Below, piece by piece: positions 27,930-39,277 of a stretch of DNA of 64,000 bases. The DNA comes from Lingula anatina. Its lineage: Eukaryota > Brachiopoda > Lingulata > Lingulida > Lingulidae. The translations under genes and the position numbers were made by a program. The notes under the pieces are model-generated. The model saw only the letters and a program-made list of their open reading frames with translations. It was not told the origin of the DNA and did not search any database. Location: positions 621,478-685,477 of the forward strand of contig NW_019776146.1 in NCBI RefSeq assembly GCF_001039355.2. Reading direction: 5' to 3'. Numbering within the stretch: the first letter of the stretch is position 1; every line of letters begins with the position of its first letter.

Positions 27930-27966
27930 GTAAATATCTTCTTGCCACTATTGTTTGATATCATTA

Positions 27967-28032
27967 GTACCACCAGCGTATACGCTGGCGGTACTCGTGG
28001 TTTTAGTCCCGACCCGTCTCGTACAGCTCCGC
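27967..28032. mobile_element. Family G element, first 66 bases, truncated by gap
   Basis: It begins GTACCACCAGCG and forms a hairpin with CGCTGGCGGTA, followed by TTTTAGTCCCGACCCG. It is the same as the starts of 60975-61233 and 63417 onward. It interrupts TRPM intron 11 of haplotype A; haplotype B is uninterrupted at 37850. Confidence 0.8.
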
Positions 28033-28033
28033 N
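28033..28033. other. Assembly gap, contig A / contig B
   Basis: A single N inside a GC-rich repeat. The sequence resumes at a point homologous to 17697. Confidence 0.95.
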
Positions 28034-29547
28034 GTTGTTTTATTGATGGCGTTTTGAAAATTTACAAGAATCATATGAGATGTCATCTGAAAGAGTGAAA
28101 ACAAACTCCATGGAATGAAGGAAAAAAGATAATGGTGCTCTATGCTCAGTTGTATATATTTTGTATGCTATTCAGATGTGATAAATGATTCAAAATATTC
28201 TTTGCTAAAAAGTTGGACTATATTTTTTGCACAAACAAGTGCTTAAATTAATTCAGTTGTATTTCTTTATGTTGCAAATAGCCTTAATTAAAGAAGGGTA
28301 GACCTGTTGTAATTGGCTGTTTGATTTATAAATTATTGTTTGATTAGAAAAGAGATTGCCTAATTTGTCATAAGTGAAATTTGCATCATTGATAGCCACA
28401 GTGATTGGCTGTTAACAAAAATACAGAATAAGGTGGTGTTTATGTATTTGCAATGGTCTAATGCTTTAGTGGTTGCATATGGTCTTCCATCTAGTTTTTC
28501 TTATGTTTTTAAACACATCAGAAATTGAAAAAGAAAACATAAATTATTAGTGCTTTTAGATGAAAAAAATCCAAAGAGGGTGTAAAAATATTCACCTTGA
28601 TATATTAAGCGTAAAGGGGTCTACAATTAGGGAAGCGTAATATTCAAGAGACTGGTATATTTATCATAATATATACACTCAGTCTATATAAGGACAATTG
28701 AAGCATTGGGACAAATGGTTATTATGTTACAGTAAATGTTAGCAATGGCACATTATAGTAGTTGCTTTTTGAGACAAATTTAAAATGCTCTTTTAAGTGG
28801 GAAAAGCCTTTGGAATTCTTACCTATTTTTTTTATATAGTTTCAGTTATGATTATTTTGCTTGATGGGAGAAAACTGTAGTGTTATAGTCAAAGTTTGGA
28901 AAATGATGTGACATTCCATTCCTTGCTAGGGCAGTCAAAACTTTGACCTGGTGCCAGCCTTGTCAGTAAAATAAATTCTAGGGAAGTGCCTCCGTGGCCT
29001 CTGGCTTTGTCATATATTTTCATTTTTATTTTCTTGTAAGCTTTTTGTTAACAAAGTAAATTTCAGATTTTTAGAAGGTCAATATTATGCTTTTCAAGTT
29101 GATATATTATGGTTATTAATTGGTGGAAAAGCTCAGTTTAGTATAAACTGTTCGTGCTCTCTTTATTGTGGTAACTATATATCAGTGTTTTCCTCAGCAA
29201 TTTTATTTCCATTGTTGTTATTGTTCATGTTTTGTAAGATTATTGCAGTTTATCAATAAACTGTTTGATTGAAATCAAATGAATGTCATAATATGAAAAA
29301 AAAAGTTAATTGCAGGAAAAGAAAAACCTAGTAGGCCTGCTTTTGTCAGAAAAAAAAATGACATCTTCAGGAAATGTAATGCAGTACAAAACAATACGTA
29401 CATAAGTAAAATGAAAACCAATTTTATTAAAGTTTTTGCCACTGTAAAACTTGAAGTGTCTTCACATTTTTAAAAAAGAGTGTATACTTCCAAGAGATTT
29501 TGTCTGCATGTGGAGAAAGGAGCTGGGATAACTTATGCTGTCTTAGA

Positions 29548-29739
29548 CCCCATTCCCACAGATTTTAGATTGATCTATCCCTGTGGGGAGTCTCACTAGA
29601 TTACTGTCAGCTATGCCGCTTAAGCGTCTGTCCCGCCTACTAAAAGGGGGTGATTAACTACAGTGCCCGCTCGGCTGACATCAATTTAGTGTGAACCCCC
29701 AGGGAGTTAGGTCGATCTAGATGGATCTATGGGAGTGCA
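29548..29739. mobile_element. MITE family C, private to haplotype B
   Basis: It begins CCCCATTCCCACAGAT and ends with a mirrored GATCTATGGGAGTGCA. The flanking direct repeat GTCTTAGA(C) is at 29540-29548 and 29740-29748. Haplotype A has the single-copy site GTCTTAGACTTCACG at about 19364. An 8-9 bp duplication suggests hAT-like mobilisation. A related copy is at 49687-49896. Confidence 0.85.
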
Positions 29740-29770
29740 GTCTTAGACTCCACCTGAAGGCCATTACCAT

Positions 29771-29935
29771 CAAGCCCGTAGCCAGGGTTTTGAAAAGGGG
29801 GTTCTTTTTCTGAAAAAGTTGACCTTTTTCCAGCAAAACTTCATATACCTAGATCAAATTTTACCCAAAGTGGACCTTTTCTCAGCAAAAGGGGTGGTTC
29901 TTTCGAACCCCAGAACCCCCCTGGCTACGGGCCTG
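29771..29935. mobile_element. MITE family A, private to haplotype B
   Basis: Ends CAAGCCCGTAGCCAGGG and CCCTGGCTACGGGCCTG form a 17-bp terminal inverted repeat. It is flanked by ACCAT at 29766-29770 and 29936-29940. Haplotype A keeps the empty site CCATTACCATGTTTG at about 19387. Internal short repeats (AAAGTGGACC, CAGCAAAA) are shared with the copies at 19657 and 51190. Confidence 0.9.
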
Positions 29936-31011
29936 ACCATGTTTGTACAAAACAATACTATTATATTTTTTCATAGCTGATAAAAATTGCTATCAGCACG
30001 ATTTCCAAATAGCTTCAATAAAAAAGGCTCTTAATTATTTTCCACAGAGTAGCTTGATTAAGTTTTGTACATTTTACCATGGAATAAGTGAAAACGTGAA
30101 AACCTTTTTTAATTGTTTAAATGCGTTAAATTAAAAAAAAACTATAAGGAGTCATTTAATATTTTCTGGTTTGAATTACGTTCATTTTTTTATTTTATTT
30201 TTTATGCTGAATAGAGGCGAAAAACTGCCATTAGCTGCACTAGTTTTAAGTAATGACGCTAGATGGCACTAAAATTTATCTACAGCTTATCAGCTTATCT
30301 GCTTAATTCTCTATCAATTTGATCATATTTTCACTGCATTTATCTCTTCAGAAAATAAGTGCTGTATAAAATTTAAAATATTTGATAACGACAAATTGCA
30401 TGTGAAAGTAGTAATATAAAATGATTATTTAGGATTTGTTTTTCTAAGCCTTGTTTTTAAAATGATATAAGCGCCAAATTCCTGACTCGGCTAACTTCCT
30501 GTGATACGAATGGCAGCATTGTAAACAACTAAGCGGTGCTCGCTGTGGTATGTAAATTGAACTCGTAGCGTTATATTCGTTTCATAGAAGAAGTTAAAGA
30601 TATATCATTAGATTTTATTTTGTGGGTAAAATCCATTTAAATAAAAAATTATATGGTTTTGAGGCGTTAAGATTTAGAAAAATATAAATACCTGCTTTCG
30701 CTACTTGCTCATTCTAATTTTAGCACAATTTAAATCATTTATGATTTTTATATGATTTTGTGCTAGAAACTATTGTATGTGGTAAGTGTAAAAGTGGGAA
30801 TAATGAATATAAAATTAAAAAGTATAAAATAGTGATACAGCCAATGCAGTATGGAAATGTTAACAGCATCGATTATAAAAGTCACAAAACGACTAGATCT
30901 ATATATAGATCTATAGATCTCTCCAACTTCAATGATTTTTTTAGTGTTTTTACTATTCTCACACAATATATTGTAGGCACATTACTCAGCAAGTGACAGT
31001 TGTCAATTTAA

Positions 31012-31354
31012 AGGGATAATAACTCTTCGTATGAGATCTATATTTCACAATAATATAACATTGTGAATAACTCATAGAAATATAGTATATATTCTGTTTT
31101 ACCACAAAAACGGCAGTTATGGCTATTTTTTCTGATATTTGAGCTTGTCTTTAGACCACATGACCTCCATTGATGGCTATACTCTGTTAAAATCTCTTAA
31201 GAGATTTTAACAAAAAACCAAATTTTTTAGAAAAAAAAACATGGGCAAACTTTGAATGTAAAAATGGATTCATTAACCATTGGTAAGTATGGGAAAATTG
31301 TTGTTTACTCCAGGAAAATTCATTTTTTGGCTGAAACAAAGAGTTATTATCATT
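31012..31354. mobile_element. MITE-like insertion private to haplotype B
   Basis: It begins AAGGGATAATAACTCTT and ends AAGAGTTATTATC. Haplotype A lacks it (about 21490). A perfect 26-bp palindrome lies inside at 31186-31211, centred on CTTAAG. No coding potential. Confidence 0.7.
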
Positions 31355-32420
31355 ATCAAGAATGCATCGATCTTACCCCATGTACAAAGGAATCTATAAA
31401 TAAATGTAAAAATGATTTGTAACTGGGACTTACCAAATTATAAGTAGCTTTGATGATTATAGTGTGAATTGATAAGATACCATGCCATCATTAGTAACAG
31501 GTTTTATGTAATTTATTTATATATAGTAGAAAACAATGTACTGTACTTAAATATCATACTGATATTGTCAGTGATAAGGAATATATCCACATGACATTTA
31601 TCATATTGGTATTGATTGTGTTATGCAGCATAGCAGAACCTACCTGTAGTAACAGAAATGTAATGAGATGCATTGTGACTGTCCTACACAGCAGCTGAAG
31701 AGACAAGTTAATCAGTGAGTAGCTACATGTAGCAGTTAATATTATGAACCAAGCTCACAGGGTATACAACCATTTTTTTTTTAAATTTTATAACAAATTT
31801 GTAACATTTTGGTGAACAAGGTGAACAATTTTCAAAAAAAAAAAAAAAAATTTGACTTTGAAATAGATAATGAGGTAATTTCAGCCAAAAAAATCTTTTA
31901 AAAAAAATTATAAACCAGAGTTTTTAATATTTATTTACATAGTGATTAAGAGATTGCAGGTAATGCCACTGTCCAATAATTTGAAAATTATTTGTCAAAG
32001 TCTTACTAACCATATTAATAGCTATATGGATGCTGCTTATTTACAGGACTGTACTAGTATCACAACCTTCATTAGTTTTTCTGTTCATTAGTGATATCAG
32101 GATAATTGGGCAGGCTTATATTGAACAGAAAGATGTTCATTTCTGACACTTATTAAGGAGATTTTTTAAAGAAAGAGAGCTAGCAATTTTCTTATTTTCC
32201 TATATTAGTTTATAAGTGTAGATATGTTTTATGCAGACATGTTTTATGAAGGCAAAATGACACATCATCAAGGTAAACAGTCATCCTTAAAATTCAATCA
32301 TTTCATCTATTCTATCTATTCATTGCTTTGTACTCAGTTAATTAGCTAAAAACACTGAATATTTGATCAAAATGATACGGAAATGTCACCTTATATTTTA
32401 ATTTAGAGCTCCATACCAAG

Positions 32421-35400
32421 ATGTCTTCTGATGAGGAATATTTCACTCCCAAAGCCACACCAGGGGGCACTTCATTCACCATACCTATTAATGCTGATCC
32501 ACCTCCCAGACAAATTGGAAACAATCGAAGACTTCCTTCACTTGAACCTAGACCTCGATCAAAATCTCCCAGCAAAATACCAAAACCAGTGCCAAATGAA
32601 GGTAACTATGAAATCAGTCTGCTTAATAAAGAGTTAATTTTTAGTTTTTTTGTTATGATGAATAATATTTTTATTATCTTTTTATATTTTTTGTACAATT
32701 AATCAAAGCAATTGGATTATCACATTTGTTAACCAAGAACAACACTTAATTTTTAAATATCTGTGTATTGCTGTATTGTTATCCTTGTTTACATGCATGC
32801 CTACTCTTTATACATGTATCTGACTGTATGTCTGTTTTACTGTCTGTCCATTTTCCTGTCTGCCCATCTAAATTTCTAATAGTTGGCTACCTAGCTCTCT
32901 GTTTGTCTGTTTTGTAAGCGAAAAAGTTGTTGAGCCATTGGTATACAGCTTTTATTGTTGACAGTAGCTGAATAGGAAAATCTTCAACAAATCATTTTTT
33001 GTGATCCTGATATTGTTTGCATGTTTTGTTATCATAAAGAATCTAGTTTGAAGTTTAGTAAGCTTTAAATAATGATAATTTAGCTTATGTTTAGTTTTTC
33101 TGTTGTGATTATATATTTTAGGTGCCACTTTCACTGGTGGGGTCAGTGCTGGTCAAGACATTCCACTAAACAGTACATTCCGTATATCTAAAGGCACTGA
33201 ACCTCTGTTGGGTAAAACACCTCTGTCCTCTAGTACAAAACATGTGAAGCACAAGCATCCACATGGCAAGAGTCATGCACAGAGAGGTGAGGCACAAAAC
33301 CTGCAAACTGTAGATGAAGGGAAGGAAAAACACAAGAAAAGAAAAACCAAAAGAAAGCATGCAAGACATGGTACAGGTGAAAGCACTGGGACTTTTACCA
33401 TAGAAAGTAAGCAAAATAGCAATGGCAGCACTGGAACTTTTACTGTGGATAATCCTGCCTTTGAAGGGGAAAATGTAAAAACTGCCAGTGTGGCATCCAT
33501 GCAGAGTAGATCTACCTACATCATGTCAACAGAAGACAAGGTGGAAGATGAGGAGGCCCCAGTGGGCTTTGGATTAGGAAGACAGTTGACAAAATCTCAT
33601 CGAAAAGATGCTAGAGAATCAGATATGAAGATCAAGCATAGGTTTACACTTAACAAGGTGAAGATTGAAAATTAATTAAGTATTGATTAAGCAGTTGAGT
33701 CGTACTGTTAAAGCTAAGATCATCGTAATCTCCAACCAGCCTTTTTATTGGCTTTTCATTAGATCATTAGTTTGTTTCTTTTCCTAGGATAGACATGACT
33801 GAAATCTTTTTTTATTAGGGTTCTTCATCATATATGTTTTAATATGATTTATCTTTGTTTTTTTAGGCAAAAATTAGGTCTTATGTCTCAAATCAGATTT
33901 TCCACCGAGAATGCTCAGCCTACATACCAGATCCCAAAAAGTTAGTATTTTAAATGTCAGTCAAAAAAAAAAAGGCATTTTCATGATATAATTATGGAGG
34001 CAAATTAAATGGATGAGATTTTGGTTTCTTTATTCTTCTCAAACATGAGCTTTTTCAGCGGAAAAGCCGAATTCCGCATTTTAAAATTTAATTCTGATGG
34101 TTCCTGAGATTCTTCAAGGTTTGGTGTAAATGTTCATAGTTTATTTTTTAACCAAGGCTCATGTCTGCTACTGTAAAAGTAACTATAAGTTTTCTGGACA
34201 CTGTTAAAATTTCAGACATGCTTGTTCATCTATAGAATTAGTCAATCCCAGCCCTGAGCTTGATGTTTTCAAAGACAGAAATCCTGCATGCGGTAAAGTC
34301 ACTTGCAAAAAAAAGTAAATACATAAGTTTTTTTTCTAATAATAGACAGATTAAATATTAATGTCAATCAAAAATTTTTGTATTCAGATTATCAGAGGGA
34401 ATGTGTCAGTGTGGTCGCAGTAAAACTTGGCATGTAGATGAAGAAATTGACATTTCTAAGCACACAAAGGATGAGAAATGGAATGGAGAGAACCATTCTG
34501 AACAAGTCCCTCCAGACTGCTTTGGAGAGATTTTATTCTCTGGGTTTGGCTATGACAATAAAGTCCCTGCACCTGTAAGTTTTTCATTCTTGGTGAAAAA
34601 AATTAGGAAAATTAAAGTAGTGCATTATTTAGAATTAAGTTTTGAAGCACTAAAGAGTCTTTATGAGGTACAACTATGTAAGTTACTTGTCAAAATGACA
34701 TTTTCATTCCAGTTTATATGTAAGTTTTTAACCAATTTTTCTTGTAACATGTTGACATCTTTTCCAGTACATCAGAGTAGACCATACCACTGAACGGAGT
34801 ACTCTGTGGCATTTGCTCGATGATTACTGGAAGTTGCCAGCTCCTAGATTGATCATCACTGTCACAGGCGGTGCACAGAAGTTCTTTCTCAGACCTCGTT
34901 TACTGCATGCATTTAAGACTGGTTTGATAAATGCTGCAACAGGAACAGGTGAATTTTGACTGACCTATGTGAACTTAATTTCGGAGACTATAACTTGTTC
35001 TTTTCGTGTTTAGGAAATTTTTATGTAATGTGACACTTACAAGTGACTGACTTTTACCAGATAATCACTAATAACCTATGTCAGTTTTTCTTCTCTTTGT
35101 TTCACCTGCTGTAATTGGCCTGTTTTTGTAGCTATTAGGACCGTGACATTAGATATGATTGAAAGACCCTTCTTTCCTATATAGAAAACTTTCTAAATGA
35201 TAAATACAAAAAAGCAGTGCAATATTCATAAAATGTTTGTATGTTTTAAGTTTATCCTAATCTTTCATGATCTGACAGTGTATCATATTCTCTGTCTTCA
35301 GGTGCGTGGGTTGTATCTGGTGGCACAAACACTGGTGTGATGAAGCTTGTGGGTGAAGCGGTCAGGGACCATTCATTTGCCTCAGATGTGGAGAGTAGCA

Positions 35401-36421
35401 AGATTATTGCCCTAGGAGTGGCTACATGGGGTATAATCAGCAACAAGGAAAGTTTGGTTGGAGAGGAGGTGAGGAACTGCAACAGAAGAACTTCAGGAAA
35501 GGCTTATTCTAGTGAAGAGACTTACTGGAGATTTATACAATTTTTTTTTCTGGACTAAATAACATATAACAAATATTTTGATCAAACATAAAAGGTAGCA
35601 ATTATTTGGAGATGTTTGGAAGTGTTGAAAAAGTCTTTCTTTTCATTGATTAAGTAAAATTTATGATACATGCATAAATTGGATTTACATTTTCAATAGG
35701 AAATTTGCAATATTTAGAAACGGTTTTGGAATCTGTATAGAAGAAATGCCATTTACATGGCTTATACTGTTAAACTTTAGAGGTCTGAGGTAACTTCGAG
35801 TTAAAGTTCATTTTCTGTTATTTACCGTCTCATGTACCTTTTAATTGCTAGAATATGGGATGTTTCCCAGCACTGTACAGAAGTGAAGACCTTCGTCATG
35901 GTGGGGCTGGGACAGCTGCCCTAGATCCAAACCATACACATTACATCTTTGTGGATGATGGCACAGAAAACAAGTATGGAGCAGAAATCAAATTGCGAGC
36001 AAAGTTGGAGCAGTACATCTCTGAAAAGGTGGAGACTGGCATTTCAAAAACAGAGAGTGAGTGATTGCCTTTTAGTTTGTTTCATTTTACTAGTAATTAT
36101 GTGTTGCATTGGATTTCAGTAATGTTTAGGCAGTCATTTAACATGTTTCCTTTGTATATGTGATTTTTTCATTTGCATGAGTAGTTAAAACATTGATGCT
36201 GTGATTTTTGGTATACAGCCTATGAAACAGATGGCAATACTGATGTTTCAAGTTGTTTTACTGTATACTAAGTTATAGACTAGTGTCATAGTTTGACAGT
36301 ATTGTCTGTCTGAATTTGTCCTTCATGCTGGGCAACCAAGTGGAGTAGACATACATGTATGGTTTTGATTGTAAATGATTACAGATCAAAGTTACCATAA
36401 TTAGAGACACAAGTTGAGATT

Positions 36422-36460
<39 letters not shown>

Positions 36461-38913
36461 ACATGTATATTAGAACAGACATTTACTTTTATTATAACAA
36501 TGGCAATCTACCAGTAGTACTAGTGGTAATATCAATGATAGGTATCTACATTACTCTGTCATTCTATTCAGGTGTCCCTGTCCCAATCATCTTACTGGTA
36601 CTGGAGGGTGGGATCAACACACTTCAGACTGTAGCAGAGGCGGTCAAGCAGGACACCCCTGTGGTCATCATTGGGGGTTCTGGAAGGGCAGCAGATTACT
36701 TAATTTGTGGCTACAAGATGACCAGAAGCAAGGAAAAGGGAAAGTAAGCACATTTTTATGATATAGTGCTACCAGAAAAAAAATTGGTACATCTGTAAAA
36801 TATTTATTTTATTTTATTTATTGTTTACTTATTGTTTTTTATTTAAGCTAGGAGTATTGAATTTTTTTATAATTTTTTTTGGCTTTTTTTTTATCAAAAA
36901 GAACTTAGTTTTCAATAATGGCAAATTTTTAGGAACACATTGAGTATTATGTACACAGCTAGGGACTTCTTATTGCAGAGAAGAAGAATCACAGTACCCA
37001 AGCAATTTTGAGGATGAAATGGCAGAAGAAGCAAAATCCCTGTTTGATTTACATGGCTTGGACCAAGAAGAAGTGGAAAAAAATATCAAGAAATGTTTAA
37101 AAAATTTGAAGATTTGCTTGGATCACAGAAAACTGGTATGTTTGTAATTAATGCTCACCAGGCCAGCATTTATATTAGATAATTCTGTGTACAATAGTGG
37201 AAATTCTGAATTGAAAAAATGTTTTAAACAACATCATTTTTAAAAAATATAATGCAAAAATTAATATTGTATTAATTAATTTTTTTGAATAACACAATTT
37301 AAAACAGTTAATATCGAACCTTTCTGTGTGTGATGATAAATAAGTTATATTAAAGATTTGTACTTTTGTTGACAGTTAACAGTGTTCCGTCTGAATGACT
37401 CTACTTCAGCCCGTGATATGGACAAAGCCATTCTGTATGCTCTTTTGAAAGGTAAGTGGAGAAAAAAATGTAACTGAAGACGCAATGAGAAAAATCTTTT
37501 TTAACTACTTAAACTATGTAAAAAGAATACCGCAAACAAAGCAGATGGTTTATTAAACTCACCGTTTAGGCACAAATGATGGCCATACCGTCCATATTTT
37601 AATGTTATTTCTCAATACCTGTGGTGTTCATGTCTATAAGAAATATAGATTGTAGATTTGAAAAGAAGCTGCCATTGAAATGTAAGATAGTTATTTTGCT
37701 GTTTATAATAAGCCAACAAATCGGATGCAAGAACCCAACTTAACTTGGCACTGGCTTGGAACAGGCCAGATGTTGCAAGACAGCAAATCTTTACACAGGA
37801 CAACAGAGAGAATTGGCAGGTAAATATCTTCTTGCCACTATTGTTTGATATCATTTGATGACGCTTTTCCATCCAAAAGAGATGACTATGGGCATTTGAA
37901 CTGGTTGCTTAGCTTAATATTACCTGTGAGTTGTGGTCACTGCAACAAAATGTTTTAAAACTTGGTTTTAACAGCTGGTTTCAAAGTCTAGGCGAAGAAG
38001 GTCTTGTTGGTCATCAAAACCTTTTGAAAAATGTGTAGAATTAGACCATGGATATACAAGCAAACAAAGTCAGTATACTGTTAATACTTTGCTTTGAATT
38101 GAGTTATAATTCTGGTACTTATTTTAGATATCTTTTTTTTTTCATCTCTATTTCAGAAAGTGGACTTGTACCCTGCCATGTACACTGCGCTGGTCCAGGA
38201 CAGGCTGGAGTTTGTCCATTTATTCCTAGACATGGGTGTGGACCTCAAGAAGTTTTTAACAGCCAGCAAGCTTCAGGAATTATACTATGATGTATGTGGT
38301 GATGTATTTCTGGATTTATTAAAAAGAAATTGATTTTGGATTGGCTTTGGAAGATATTTAGGCAATTAGCCTGTCCACAGAAAAGGTCATGCTTGAGTAA
38401 GCCAAGTGAAAAATATGAGTAACTGTGAAATGATTCGGAAGGTAATAATTTGGCTAATCTGAAAGTATTTGATTGTTAAAGTACAAATTTTAAATATACA
38501 AGTAATTTTAAGTCAGTTTCATGAATTGCCATTTTGTTATTGGAAATCAGTTTCTCACATCATTTGACAGTTAAATAATGCAAGATAATAGGCAGTTTTG
38601 TGCATACCAACTGCTGTGTAACCTCAGCACTCGGTTGATTCTTACACATCCCAGGCTTCTGACTTGCATCTAACATCATAATAACAAGGACATAATAACA
38701 AATTGAATAGTCATTTATAAACACTGTACAAGAACCCCCCCCCCCCCAAACAATTATGTATCACAATTCAATTTCACATTTTGGTCATAATAAAAATATG
38801 AGATTGGTTCTACAGCTGACACTGACAGTTTTATTTGGTTCATACAGGTACTGAAAGACAGATTTTCTGGTGCAGGAGCTTTTTACTTGAAGGAGAAGGT
38901 ACAACAATTGCAG
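32421..38913 (+). CDS. TRPM-family channel, exons 1-13 (haplotype B copy)
   Basis: Exons: 32421-32601, 33122-33657, 33867-33940, 34388-34574, 34768-34948, 35302-35468, 35852-36056, 36572-36743, 36979-37135, 37376-37451, 37713-37819, 38157-38291 and 38848-38913. Each has exactly the length of its counterpart in contig A or C. Few residues differ from copy A: for example H/P and S/N in exon 1, L/R in exon 5, R-N/R-H in exon 7, and I/N in exon 9. No frame is broken, so both copies look functional as alleles. The contig ends at the N at 38951 just after exon 13. It is therefore not a second complete gene as assembled. Confidence 0.88.
36424..36458. repeat. (GA)n microsatellite, haplotype B length
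   Basis: About 17 GA units at the site allelic to 26514-26568. Confidence 0.9.
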
Positions 38914-38940
38914 GTATGGAAAACTAACAGCACAGTTTAA
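37854..38940. repeat. Overlap of contig B with contig C (38973-40057)
   Basis: Sequence from TTTGATGACGCTTTTCC through exon 13 occurs again at 38973-40057 with scattered differences and a different C-tract length. The second copy starts 22 bases after the N at 38951. This duplicates exons 12 and 13 and is best read as allelic overlap. Confidence 0.85.
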
Positions 38941-38950
38941 CCCTCAATCA

Positions 38951-38951
38951 N
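38951..38951. other. Assembly gap, contig B / contig C
   Basis: A single N. About 21 bases after it, the TRPM intron 11 sequence restarts at exactly the point where the family G element interrupts haplotype A. Confidence 0.95.
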
Positions 38952-39277
38952 AATGCCTCTCTGATCCTCTAGTTTGATGACGCTTTTCCATCCAAAAGAG
39001 ATGACTATGGGCATTTGAAGTGGTTGCTTAGCTTAATATTACCTGTGAGTTGTGGTCACTGCAACAAAATGTTTTAAAACTTGGTTTTAACAGCTGGTTT
39101 CAAAGTCTCGGTGAAGAAGGTCTTGTTGGTCATCAAAACCTTTTGAAGAATTTGTAGAATTAGACCATGGATATACAAGCAAACAAAGTCAGTATACTGT
39201 TAATACCTTGCTTTGTATTGAGTTATAATTCTGGTACTGATTTTAGATATCTTTTTTTTTTTTCATCTCTATTTCAG

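Larger units (their letters stand above)
17697..27960. repeat. Haplotype A copy of the TRPM 5' half (contig A)
   Basis: This segment is collinear with 28035-37854, from TTGTTTTATTGATGGCG through TRPM exon 11. Exons are almost identical. Introns differ by scattered substitutions, length changes in homopolymers and (GA)n, and several whole-transposon insertions private to one copy. It ends where a family G element is inserted (27967), followed by an N at 28033. Confidence 0.85.
28035..37854. repeat. Haplotype B copy of the TRPM 5' half (contig B)
   Basis: This is the partner of 17697-27960. It starts immediately after the N at 28033 at a point corresponding to 17697, which lies 775 bases after the TEX2 stop, and carries no TEX2 exons. 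An abrupt start at a gap is what an alternative-allele contig looks like. Confidence 0.85.

Noticed and set aside
32421-38913. A second, independent TRPM gene
   Set aside because: Exon-for-exon identity in length, repeat edges at Ns and lack of the pore half indicate an allelic contig, although a real tandem duplication cannot be excluded without reads.
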